From Candidatus Sulfuritelmatomonas gaucii (GTDB lineage Bacteria; Acidobacteriota; Terriglobia; Terriglobales; Acidobacteriaceae), in contig OKRB01000103.1 of the NCBI GenBank assembly GCA_900290245.1, positions 1 to 64,000 of the forward strand: a stretch of 64,000 nt of DNA, given 5' to 3'. Shown here piece after piece: positions 1 to 7,117 of the stretch (positions are counted from its first letter, which is position 1; every line of letters starts with the position of its first letter). Below the pieces are notes generated by a model. The model saw only the letters and a program-made list of their open reading frames with translations. It did no database searches and was not told the DNA's origin. A program made the position numbers and the translations under genes.

Positions 1-66
1 CTTGCTATTTATCGATTAAACACCTTACATTCGCTCCGTGAGCAGTTCTGGGGGAGGGCTGCTCTA

Positions 67-104
67 GCGCCCGAGATCCAAAGCGGATCCGGGCGCTTCT
101 CTTT
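67..104 (+). terminator. Rho-independent-like terminator of an upstream gene
   Basis: Stem GCGCCCG-a-GATCC (67-79) pairs with GGATCCGGGCGC (85-96) around a 5-nt loop and is followed by TTCTCTTT. It would end a + strand gene lying left of the window. The remaining bases up to the thioredoxin start show no coding signal that I can support. Confidence 0.6.
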
Positions 105-265
105 GCACGCATTTCTGTGCATAATCAGCTGCTCAATACATCACGCGCCTGCGTAAGTGCATCCAACAGCACGCAATTCGCCCGTTGCGACTTTAGCCGG
201 CTCATCTGCATCCGATTGAATATACCCGCTCCTGTACAATGACAGGTGCGGGGGCGAGGAGGATC

Positions 266-598
266 ATGGCTGGAGTGGGCGTTTTAGAGGTAAATGATGC
301 AAATTTCGATCAGGAAGTGCTGAACAGTGAGCAGCCCGTCCTGGTGGATTTCTGGGCCGTATGGTGCGGTCCATGCAAAGCGATTGCACCGGTGGTAGAC
401 GGCCTGGCGGTAGCCTACTCGGGCAAGCTGAAGGTCGCCAAGGTTAACGTCGACCAGAACGGCGCAACTCCGTCCCGGTACGGCATTCGTGGCATTCCCA
501 CGCTTTTATTCTTCAAAGGTGGCAAGGTCGCTGACCAGATCGTGGGCTACGTGCCGCAGGAAGTGATTGAAGAGAAGGTCAAACGATTGATTGCCTGA
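266..598 (+). CDS. trxA: Thioredoxin
   Basis: A 110-aa cytoplasmic dithiol-disulfide oxidoreductase that passes electrons from thioredoxin reductase to reductases and oxidised proteins. The redox site WCGPC is at residues 33-37 and the cis-proline motif GIPT is around residue 78; length is normal for the family. An upstream ATG at 239 is in frame, but ATG 266 is preceded by GAGGAGG at 256-262, so 266 is preferred. A GC-rich hairpin with a T run follows. The gene stands alone, convergent with the S4 gene. Reductase is not in the window. Fold and motif are unambiguous; assignment to TrxA rather than another thioredoxin paralogue is inferred. Confidence 0.93.
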   Translation: MAGVGVLEVNDANFDQEVLNSEQPVLVDFWAVWCGPCKAIAPVVDGLAVAYSGKLKVAKVNVDQNGATPSRYGIRGIPTLLFFKGGKVADQIVGYVPQEVIEEKVKRLIA

Positions 599-630
599 TG
601 CGGTTTCGCTGAATCGTTTTACCTGCAAAG

Positions 631-651
631 CCCGGCCATGCGCCGGGTTTT
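631..651 (+). terminator. Terminator after thioredoxin gene
   Basis: CCCGGC (631-636), a 5-nt loop, GCCGGG (642-647), then TTTT. It sits between two convergent genes and ends the thioredoxin transcript. Confidence 0.75.
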
Positions 652-669
652 GTGCGTTTGGCGACGGTT

Positions 670-1059
670 TTACTCGTGCCCGCGGAATTGAATGATGCGT
701 CGCCGGTCCCGTTTTGTCGGTCTGCCTGGAAACCGAGGGACAAACTGCTCCGTGGTTTTGCGCTCCGCTGCAACCTTCATGCGGGTCGCGCGACTCAAAT
801 CCGTTTCGCGGTAGAGAGTTTGGGCGTTGGCGGCGGGACCGCGCATATCGCTCACCGCGAGAACGTCAATTTCAAAACGGCCGCCGTCGTTCTGAATAAT
901 GAGCTTGTCGCCGCAACGAACCTCACGAGCGGGCTTGGCCTGGAACCCGTTCGACTCGATCCGGCCCAAATCGCAGGCGCGCGAGGCCAGAGAGCGTGTC
1001 TTGAAAAATCGCGCCGCCCAAAGCCATTTGTCCATGCGCACTGCGTCCACTGTGATCAC
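670..1059 (-). CDS. S4-domain RNA-binding protein, Hsp15 (HslR) family
   Basis: A 129-aa protein opening with the Hsp15-type S4 signature MDKWLWAARFFKTRSLA, in which the basic and aromatic residues form the RNA-binding surface. The C-terminal third is highly basic (KRDRRR near the end), as in HslR, which in E. coli binds 50S subunits carrying stalled nascent chains. The listed start is GTG 1059; GTG 1050, GTG 1041 and ATG 1035 are in-frame alternatives, and ATG 1035 places the S4 signature at the very N-terminus. No convincing Shine-Dalgarno decides between them. It lies just downstream of the decayed gene at 1081-1332. The family call is firm; the ribosome-rescue role is inferred from E. coli. 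Confidence 0.85.
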   Translation of the reverse strand: MITVDAVRMDKWLWAARFFKTRSLASRACDLGRIESNGFQAKPAREVRCGDKLIIQNDGGRFEIDVLAVSDMRGPAANAQTLYRETDLSRATRMKVAAERKTTEQFVPRFPGRPTKRDRRRIIQFRGHE

Positions 1060-1080
1060 TCTCGAAGCAGGAAAATCGAT

Positions 1081-1332
1081 TCACGATCTTCCTTGCGCCA
1101 CTTTCCAGATATAAAGATTACTCGAATCGCTGGATGTGGCGACAGAGAGGCCTTTTTTGTGGACGGCACGATTCAGCGCGGCGCGAATGTTGGCCTTGGT
1201 GGCTGGCAGGCCAGCCAGCGGGATTTTGAGCGCGGCGCCGGGGGCGAGTTCATCAATGTGTCGCAGAAGTTGTTCAATGACCTTCTTATGTTTTCCTCCG
1301 CGGCCCTTGGGAACCTCGTTCTGGCGAACTTC
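1081..1332 (-). pseudogene. Decayed paralogue of the 2281-2580 protein
   Basis: The minus strand between an in-frame TAG (1333-1335) and a TGA (1081-1083) encodes 83 residues clearly homologous to residues about 23-99 of the protein at 2281-2580. Shared stretches include VPKGR-GKHK, NIRAALNRA versus NIRSALNRA, and VATSSDS with LYIWKV. The N-terminal part is missing: the TAG directly precedes the homologous segment and it contains no ATG, GTG or TTG before the conserved core. It is therefore best read as a 5'-truncated or frameshifted gene copy. It is followed on the same strand by the S4-domain gene. Confidence 0.75.
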
Positions 1333-1707
1333 CTAAATTTTAAAAGCCGTGGAGTCTGCCGTGTGGTCGCGCACCACAGATTATGTTCCTCTGTTTTGAT
1401 GAGATGCACGAGAGTGTAACGTGTTTGTCCATCGTGTTTGAGTGCCGGGCGCGTGTGATTTTTCACCGCCGTTATTGTAAGAATTGAAGACGAAGTATGA
1501 ATCGTATGCGAAGAGTATCGTAAAGCTATTTTGCAGGTAAAAATAACCTATAAGTGTAAAAAGTGCATATCCTAGTGCGGTGTGATTTATTTGCTGTCTG
1601 AAGACCGCTCACTTGCGTAAAACACTCATCTAATAACGACAAGCAGCGGGTTGGCCAGTATGGAACGCGTCTTGCAACAATGCCAGGTCAGGAGCAGGAA
1701 TATTGCT

Positions 1708-2157
1708 ATGAACGGAACACGAAACTCCCCAATCGTGTCAAACGGCCATTCGCCGTCGTCTTGGGCGAGAGTTCTGGTCGTCGACGATGAATCTGCAATC
1801 GCCGACACCATCGCCAAGATTCTCACACTGAGTGGTTATCCCGCGATCGCTGCGTACGACGGGAATGACGCTCTTGAAACTGCGTTGCTGAAACCGCCGG
1901 AATTGTTGATCACCGACGTAGCCCTGCCCGGAATGAACGGGATTGAGCTCGCCGTTACGATCAAGCGCATCTTTCCGGACTGCAAGATCCTCTTGTTCTC
2001 AGGGCAGGCATCGACTGCCGACTTGCTCGCAACCGCCGGCCGGGCCGGGCACCACTTCACATTGCTCAACAAGCCTGTGCCGCCCGAGGATCTTCTGACG
2101 ATTGTTGGGGCACAACTTAAGGCCAACAGCGCAGGACGTGCGATCACAGCCGCGTAG
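1708..2157 (+). CDS. Stand-alone response-regulator receiver protein (copy 1)
   Basis: A 149-aa single REC domain with no output domain. The acidic pair is D26-D27, the phospho-acceptor D70 (LLITDVALPG), the switch Ser S98 and the conserved Lys K122 (NKPVPP). It should relay or buffer phosphate from a histidine kinase, or act by protein contact, in the cytoplasm; no cognate kinase is adjacent. ATG 1708 is preferred over ATG 1651 because AGGAGCAGGAA precedes it. It is strongly similar to the REC protein at 2862-3314 through the whole domain, and each copy has a divergent ~100-aa gene on its left, so the pair forms a duplicated module. Confidence 0.88.
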   Translation: MNGTRNSPIVSNGHSPSSWARVLVVDDESAIADTIAKILTLSGYPAIAAYDGNDALETALLKPPELLITDVALPGMNGIELAVTIKRIFPDCKILLFSGQASTADLLATAGRAGHHFTLLNKPVPPEDLLTIVGAQLKANSAGRAITAA

Positions 2158-2280
2158 CGCCTTCAGTCCAGAAGGAGTCGATCGCCACGCCGCTGGTTAG
2201 CGGCCGCTCGGCTGTGCATGAGCACTTGATAGCACCGCGCGTACCCAGCTTCGTGAGCTGTGGCGTACGCCCGGCGCCAA

Positions 2281-2580
2281 TTATGGCTTAGGCTCAACCT
2301 TCCAAATGTAGAGATATTCGCTGTCACTCGAAGTAGCCACTTCGAGACCGCGCTGTTTTGTCGCGCGGTTGAGCGCAGATCGGATGTTCTCTTTTGAATC
2401 GGGCAAGGCAGACAGCGGAACCTTCAGTGCTGTTCCATGTTTAAGAGCGAGAATATCCGCCAGAAGCCGAGTGACAACGCGCTTGTGTTTTCCATCGCGT
2501 CCTTTGGGAACGTCAGACTGCAGGATCGCCGCAAAACTCTTATCCGAGGCATCAACTCGCTCAATCTGCTTGGTTGCCAT
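2281..2580 (-). CDS. Conserved hypothetical protein, ~100 aa (module partner of receiver proteins)
   Basis: A 99-aa soluble, basic protein of unknown function. The centre carries VPKGRDGKHKRVV and the C-terminal half SKENIRSALNRATKQRG followed by a beta-like strand ending LYIWKV, an arrangement compatible with a small winged-helix fold, though this is only an impression. There is no signal peptide or membrane segment. It is transcribed divergently from the receiver gene at 2862 and has a decayed paralogue at 1081-1332 in the same position next to the other receiver gene. That repeated pairing argues that it works with the receiver proteins. Confidence 0.65.
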   Translation of the reverse strand: MATKQIERVDASDKSFAAILQSDVPKGRDGKHKRVVTRLLADILALKHGTALKVPLSALPDSKENIRSALNRATKQRGLEVATSSDSEYLYIWKVEPKP

Positions 2581-2861
2581 GGGTTCGTCCTCAACGGGGT
2601 CCAGAGTTATCGTATCGCAAACGTTGCATAAACCCGACGCAACACTCCCAGTATATTGACAGGCCGAGACAATAGCAATAGGTATCCCCGCCTATTTCAA
2701 TAACAATCCTATGCAGATTCTGTGGAAAAGTGTCTTCAGATGCAAAAGAGGTCTGCAATTAAACCTTCCTCCGCCCATTCACCCGGCAGAACTGTTCAAT
2801 TGAAAAGAGTTAAGACGTAACAGGAGGAGTCTGCTAGCGTTCTTGGACGAGGTGCCCAAAC

Positions 2862-3314
2862 ATGAGTGGAAGATCAGACTCCCAAGTGGTTCCGATCGAC
2901 GAGGTCCCACCCGAAGACACCAATCCTTATCGGCCAGTTGTGATGGTGGTAGACGATGAGGTGATCATTGCGGACACATTGGCTGAAATACTGGCGCGAA
3001 ATGGTTATGCGGCAGTCACTGCATATGATGGAGACGAAGCTCTAGAAACAGCGTTGCTGACCCCGCCGCAAATGTTGATCGCAGACGTGATGTTGCCGGG
3101 GATGAACGGGATCGAACTTGCCGTCACTATCCGACGCACTTTCCCCGATTGCAAAATCCTGTTGTTTTCCGGGCGCGCAGTGACCAGCGCCATGCTTGCG
3201 CCCGCAGAGAGAGCAGGCTACCATTTCAGCCTTCTGAGCAAGCCTGTTCATCCGGATGTCCTGCTGGCAAGAGTGTCTGAGAGTCTCAGACAAGTAGATA
3301 CAACCGCAGCGTAA
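2862..3314 (+). CDS. Stand-alone response-regulator receiver protein (copy 2)
   Basis: A 150-aa single REC domain: acidic pair D31-D32, phospho-acceptor D75 (MLIADVMLPG), switch S103 and Lys K127. The block from YDGDEALETALL through KILLFSG is nearly identical to copy 1, while the N-terminal ~25 residues differ, which is typical of a diverged tandem duplicate. CDS ends 13 bp from the convergent glycosidase gene. No DNA-binding output domain is present, so it is a phosphorelay or protein-interaction regulator. The 281 bp upstream is AT-richer than the surroundings and probably holds its promoter. Confidence 0.88.
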   Translation: MSGRSDSQVVPIDEVPPEDTNPYRPVVMVVDDEVIIADTLAEILARNGYAAVTAYDGDEALETALLTPPQMLIADVMLPGMNGIELAVTIRRTFPDCKILLFSGRAVTSAMLAPAERAGYHFSLLSKPVHPDVLLARVSESLRQVDTTAA

Positions 3315-3326
3315 GTTGCCGGCAGG

Positions 3327-5789
3327 CTATTTGGCAGTTGCACCACCGTGCATGAACGCATCATATCGCCGCGCGTATTCGGCTTCATACGCAGCAACTG
3401 CGCTGTTGTAGCTGAGGCGCGGCGTGTTCGACCTCATCGTCCAGTGAAGGTCGACGGTGTGCGTGGCCGCCGGAACAGAGATCGCTCCGTTCGCCGCCCT
3501 GACCGTCTTGCCATCGGCGGTCGCCGATCGCAAATCCATGAACCATGGCAGATGCACAACGATCTGCGCGGGCGGATTCGTGAAGTTCGCGTCCAGATGC
3601 AGCAAGGCCTCCCCGTCCTGCGGCTGGGTGAGCGTGAACGCAAGGGAGCCGAAATTCGTTCGAGCCTGGCGTACGGCAATGGTTTTGCCCCTGCCGATCC
3701 ACGCGGGCGACATCACTGAAAACAGGTGAAGTTGATCGCCTTGCTCGCGCACCAGCATGGTGCGCAGGAGTGTGCGGTACTCCGCCGCAAACCAGCCGTG
3801 CGGTGCAAGGTTGTTGCCGAAGTTTCGATCTCCCCAGGGGCGAATGTTGTATTCAAAGCCGGCGTTGGTGGAGCTGGTGTGCACCAGCAGCGCATAGAGT
3901 TCGTTCACGGCCTGTTCCTGATCGCCACGGATGGTCTCGGTCATCGTGTTCTTGATGGTGAGATAGTCGTGCAGAAATTTTCCGTCGGCGTAAGTCATGA
4001 TGCCTTCGGCGTATTTCGCTTGTGTCGCTTTGAGGGTTGCGGTCACGCGAGCGTCCTGCGGGTCGAGAGTCGGCTCGGGAACCACGGAGAGCAGGTTGCC
4101 CCAATCGTAACCACCCGCCTGCCCATCGAGCGCAGGTGGAATGTATCCATTGTGCGCGGCCGCTTGCGCATCGAGGACTTTGAAGAACGCCTGGCTCAAG
4201 TCGTCGTATTCAGCCTGCCATTTTTGCGCTAGATCTGTGTGGCCGGTTTCATTGGCCATTTGAATGGCGAGCCGAAGGCCGTCGAGCGCGAGGAAGTTGT
4301 AGCCGGTGAGATGGCCGGGCACAAACTCGTTGTCGCGTACGTTGCTGGCGGGAACAATGTGCAATGGGTCGGCGGCGCGCGCCTGGTGCAGCCAATCAAC
4401 TGCGCGATCAATCTGCGGAAGCGCCCACTCGGCGAAGGCCTTGTCGTGCGTGATGCGGTAGTGCTGCGAGTAGGCCCAGACCGCCTCGCCCCAGCCGTCG
4501 TATTGCTGCGACTGCGATAGAAAATTGCCATCCGGCTGTTGCTTTTTGGCGAAGAAATCGAGGCACTCGCGCGCAACCTGCGGATAGCCGGTGACGTCGT
4601 AACTATGCACGATATCGGCGCCGTCGCGAAGCCAGAAAGCATGGTAATGGAGCTTGTTGACCGTCTGAATATAGTCCGAACCGATGTGATCGATGGCAAT
4701 GAGGTCATAGACCAGGTTGGTGTAGAAGGTGTTCACCACCTTCGGTTCGGGCAGGTCGATCTGCATGCCCTGCGCGAGAACGTCGTTCCAGTAGGTGGTA
4801 ATCTTTTTTTCTGCGTCGTCAAAGCCGGTTTGGTCGATCGCGGTGATGACAAACGGATCGGCGGTGGGAATCAACGGCATTTTAAAGTCGAGCGTCATCG
4901 TTTCGCCGGGCTTGAGCAGGCGCGAATACGTGACGATTCCGATGGGCGTGGTAGGCGTCGCGTCCAGCCGCGTTGAGCGCAGGACGTCTCGGTTCGCGCG
5001 CCCGGTATCTTCGTCGCGCAACATGAAAGTGCGGTCGGCGTAGCCCGCCGGGAATCCATAGAGCTCGCGATTGAGCCGGAAAAAATGGCCATCGTCGAAT
5101 GAGTTCATCCAGTTTGGATTGAACTCTTCGCCGATCTGCCGGAAATCTCCAGGGACCTTGCCCTCGACGGGCCTCGTGAAACGGTTGTCGCCGTGTGACG
5201 CGCTGGTAGTGTTGGGCCCGTCGTAACGGGTTCCGGCGGCAAAAATCGCGCGATTCGGCTCGCGGGTCTCGTTTTGCATCTCCACGCGAATGAAGTTCAC
5301 CAGCGGCCCTTCTGTGAGGCCGCTCGCTGGTGAAACACCTGGCGGAAAGGGAAAGGGAGAGTGTTGGCGTGCGCGATCGATGGCGCTGACTTCGATCCTG
5401 GCTTCGAAGACGGTGAACCGGTAAGCGATGCCATCGCGAACGAATTCGTAATGGATAATCGGCAGGTGTCCTTGTTCGAGTGTCCGAATGCGGACATCGG
5501 TGGGCTCGAATTCGGGGCCGGAAAAGAACATCAGCTCCTCAAAGCCAGTGCGCAAGTAGCCTTCGGGCGTGACTTCGGTCGCGGCCTCTGCGCCCATCAC
5601 GCCGATCTCGTCGGTGGGCTTGGAGTAATAGGAGAACGGCTGACCGCGCTGGTCGATGGAGGGGGAGACCATTTGCGCGGGAAGCTGGAACGGGATGGTG
5701 AACGAGGCGGCGACGCTGAGTGAAAAGAAGGCTGCTGATGTGCGCATGCGGTTCAGAACGAACTTAAGAGCAGGACAGGCAAATTCCAT
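3327..5789 (-). CDS. Secreted six-hairpin (alpha/alpha-toroid) glycosidase, substrate unknown
   Basis: An 820-aa exported protein. The N-terminus has a basic stretch and a hydrophobic core (about residues 15-38) ending near LPAQ. The N-terminal half is beta-rich; the rest has the helical-toroid hallmarks of six-hairpin glycosidases (an FWLRDGAD segment, DGWGEAVWAYSQHYR, GGYDWGNLL, YNIRPWGDR) and a C-terminal beta-sandwich, as in GH15, GH63, GH94 or GH95-like enzymes. GGAGG lies 7 nt before ATG 5789, so the long start is kept, with ATG 5747 as alternative. I cannot assign a GH family with confidence. It is monocistronic and convergent with the receiver gene. Confidence 0.7.
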   Translation of the reverse strand: MEFACPALKFVLNRMRTSAAFFSLSVAASFTIPFQLPAQMVSPSIDQRGQPFSYYSKPTDEIGVMGAEAATEVTPEGYLRTGFEELMFFSGPEFEPTDVRIRTLEQGHLPIIHYEFVRDGIAYRFTVFEARIEVSAIDRARQHSPFPFPPGVSPASGLTEGPLVNFIRVEMQNETREPNRAIFAAGTRYDGPNTTSASHGDNRFTRPVEGKVPGDFRQIGEEFNPNWMNSFDDGHFFRLNRELYGFPAGYADRTFMLRDEDTGRANRDVLRSTRLDATPTTPIGIVTYSRLLKPGETMTLDFKMPLIPTADPFVITAIDQTGFDDAEKKITTYWNDVLAQGMQIDLPEPKVVNTFYTNLVYDLIAIDHIGSDYIQTVNKLHYHAFWLRDGADIVHSYDVTGYPQVARECLDFFAKKQQPDGNFLSQSQQYDGWGEAVWAYSQHYRITHDKAFAEWALPQIDRAVDWLHQARAADPLHIVPASNVRDNEFVPGHLTGYNFLALDGLRLAIQMANETGHTDLAQKWQAEYDDLSQAFFKVLDAQAAAHNGYIPPALDGQAGGYDWGNLLSVVPEPTLDPQDARVTATLKATQAKYAEGIMTYADGKFLHDYLTIKNTMTETIRGDQEQAVNELYALLVHTSSTNAGFEYNIRPWGDRNFGNNLAPHGWFAAEYRTLLRTMLVREQGDQLHLFSVMSPAWIGRGKTIAVRQARTNFGSLAFTLTQPQDGEALLHLDANFTNPPAQIVVHLPWFMDLRSATADGKTVRAANGAISVPAATHTVDLHWTMRSNTPRLSYNSAVAAYEAEYARRYDAFMHGGATAK

Positions 5790-6097
5790 TCCCGAGCCTC
5801 CAAGGCGATTGGGAAACGCACAAGCGAAGGGTCTGTGCGGATTCCATGTAGCATCTTAGTTCAATCAAGCGAGGCGCATTGCGGCGTGGAGGCTGGGGTG
5901 ATGCCTGTCACGGGCAAGGGTCTTTGAGCGGGCGTACTCTCATGCTGCATTCGAACCAGGGCCAAAGAGGGAAGTGCCTGCAATCGCTCTAGATCGCCGG
6001 TCGGGCTGTCGATTGAGCCGGCGAGCGAAGCGAAGCAGGCCCAGCTCCCATCGCGTGCCCTGATCCGGATAGCGCGGACTGGGGGAGGAGTCGCTCG
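5790..6097. other. Intergenic region between divergent genes
   Basis: This 308-bp divergent region must contain the promoters of the glycosidase and zinc-ribbon genes. A minus-strand reading frame runs through it but overlaps the zinc-ribbon gene and has no plausible product. I see no repeat or clear -35/-10 pair. Confidence 0.4.
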
Positions 6098-6523
6098 ATG
6101 AATGAGTCCTGCTCGAAATGTGGATCGCATCTGGAGTCGGCGTGGAAGTTCTGCCCGCTTTGTGGCGTGGAACGCGTTCGCGAAACACACGAAGCTGCCG
6201 AGCCGCATCACGCTCACGAAAGAGCGCCGGTGAAGGGCGCGTTCAGTGGTCTGTTCTTTGGGCTCGTCGCCGCTCCGGTGCTGATTATCGCGGGCGGCAT
6301 GATCTGCCTGACCGGCCTTGGCATCTTCCTTGGTATTCCTCTGATTGTGGCAGGCGTGCTCGCCCCATTGATTGGGCCCGTAATGGGCGTGAACGCGATG
6401 CGCGGAACCTGCCCGTGGTGCGGCGCGGAGGTAAGCGGCGTGGGAATCTTCGACAAATTCTCATGCCCCACGTGCAGCCGGCGGATTGTATTGAAGAAGC
6501 ACGAGCTGCTGAAGGCGGAATAA
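6098..6523 (+). CDS. Double zinc-ribbon membrane protein
   Basis: A 141-aa protein with an N-terminal zinc ribbon (C5-C8 and C19-C22), two hydrophobic segments (about 48-72 and 73-96) and a second C-terminal zinc ribbon (C105-C108, C123-C126, CPWCG and CPTC). Both ribbons would face the same side, presumably the cytoplasm. GGAGGAG lies 7 nt before ATG 6098. The architecture is common among uncharacterised membrane proteins; no function can be deduced from neighbours, since the next gene is convergent. Confidence 0.75.
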   Translation: MNESCSKCGSHLESAWKFCPLCGVERVRETHEAAEPHHAHERAPVKGAFSGLFFGLVAAPVLIIAGGMICLTGLGIFLGIPLIVAGVLAPLIGPVMGVNAMRGTCPWCGAEVSGVGIFDKFSCPTCSRRIVLKKHELLKAE

Positions 6524-6559
6524 CCGGGGCACGTCTGCGGAAGCGGCAATCATGACGGC

Positions 6560-7081
6560 TCAGGTTGCCGAGCGCACCTGTCTCGCCAATAAAGATTGCA
6601 GTTCGAGGATTTGCTCCTCCGAAAATACACGCTTGGGAAAAACGATGAATTTGGCTGGAGCGAGGTAAAGGACGAAGACGTTCTGGTCTTCGCGGCAGGA
6701 TTGAACAGCCTTCCAGTTGAGATCATTGCTTGTGTTTTCCGCTCTGATGCGAATGCCCTCCTCACCGATTCCGACTGAGTTTTCCTCATCTCCGGTGCGC
6801 GTGCGGCGATAGCAGCGATTCAAGCGAAGGCGCACAACCACGGGATAAAAGGCGAAATACATTCCGCAGGGTAGGGCGACGAGAAGCCACCCGACCGGTG
6901 TGGTCCGCCAAAAAATCAGAACAAAAATCAGCACGTAAAGAAGGCCCAGGACCGGGATGAGCGTGCGGCTTACGATATACCAGACACGGCGCCCCCATGT
7001 GCGCTTGCTATGGAGCCGCTGCGCTCGCAAGTAGTCGTCAAATGTGAGTTTGAACTGGATGTTGATGGGCATGAACGCCAA
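6560..7081 (-). CDS. YcxB-like membrane protein
   Basis: A 173-aa protein with a short N-terminal cytoplasmic part starting FKLTFDDYLRAQR, two transmembrane helices (about 33-53 and 58-80) and a C-terminal cytoplasmic domain with the YcxB-type pattern (GIRIRAENTSNDLNW, then NVFVLYLAPAKFIVFPKR, then EEQILELQSLL). Function of the family is unknown. ATG 7072 is an alternative start four codons in. The gene lies 36 bp downstream of uvrC on the same strand and may be read through from it. Confidence 0.78.
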   Translation of the reverse strand: MAFMPINIQFKLTFDDYLRAQRLHSKRTWGRRVWYIVSRTLIPVLGLLYVLIFVLIFWRTTPVGWLLVALPCGMYFAFYPVVVRLRLNRCYRRTRTGDEENSVGIGEEGIRIRAENTSNDLNWKAVQSCREDQNVFVLYLAPAKFIVFPKRVFSEEQILELQSLLARQVRSAT

Positions 7082-7117
7082 TCATAGGTGCCTGGCTTTT
7101 TTCGATTGGAGAATTCG

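Noticed and set aside
652..1419. 255-codon + strand frame across the S4 gene and decayed paralogue
   Set aside because: Opposite a recognised S4-domain protein and a recognisable paralogue remnant; no family resemblance of its own.
5861..6217. 118-codon minus-strand frame between glycosidase and zinc-ribbon genes
   Set aside because: Overlaps the start of the zinc-ribbon gene, which has a good ribosome-binding site and cysteine motifs; the frame's product has no features.
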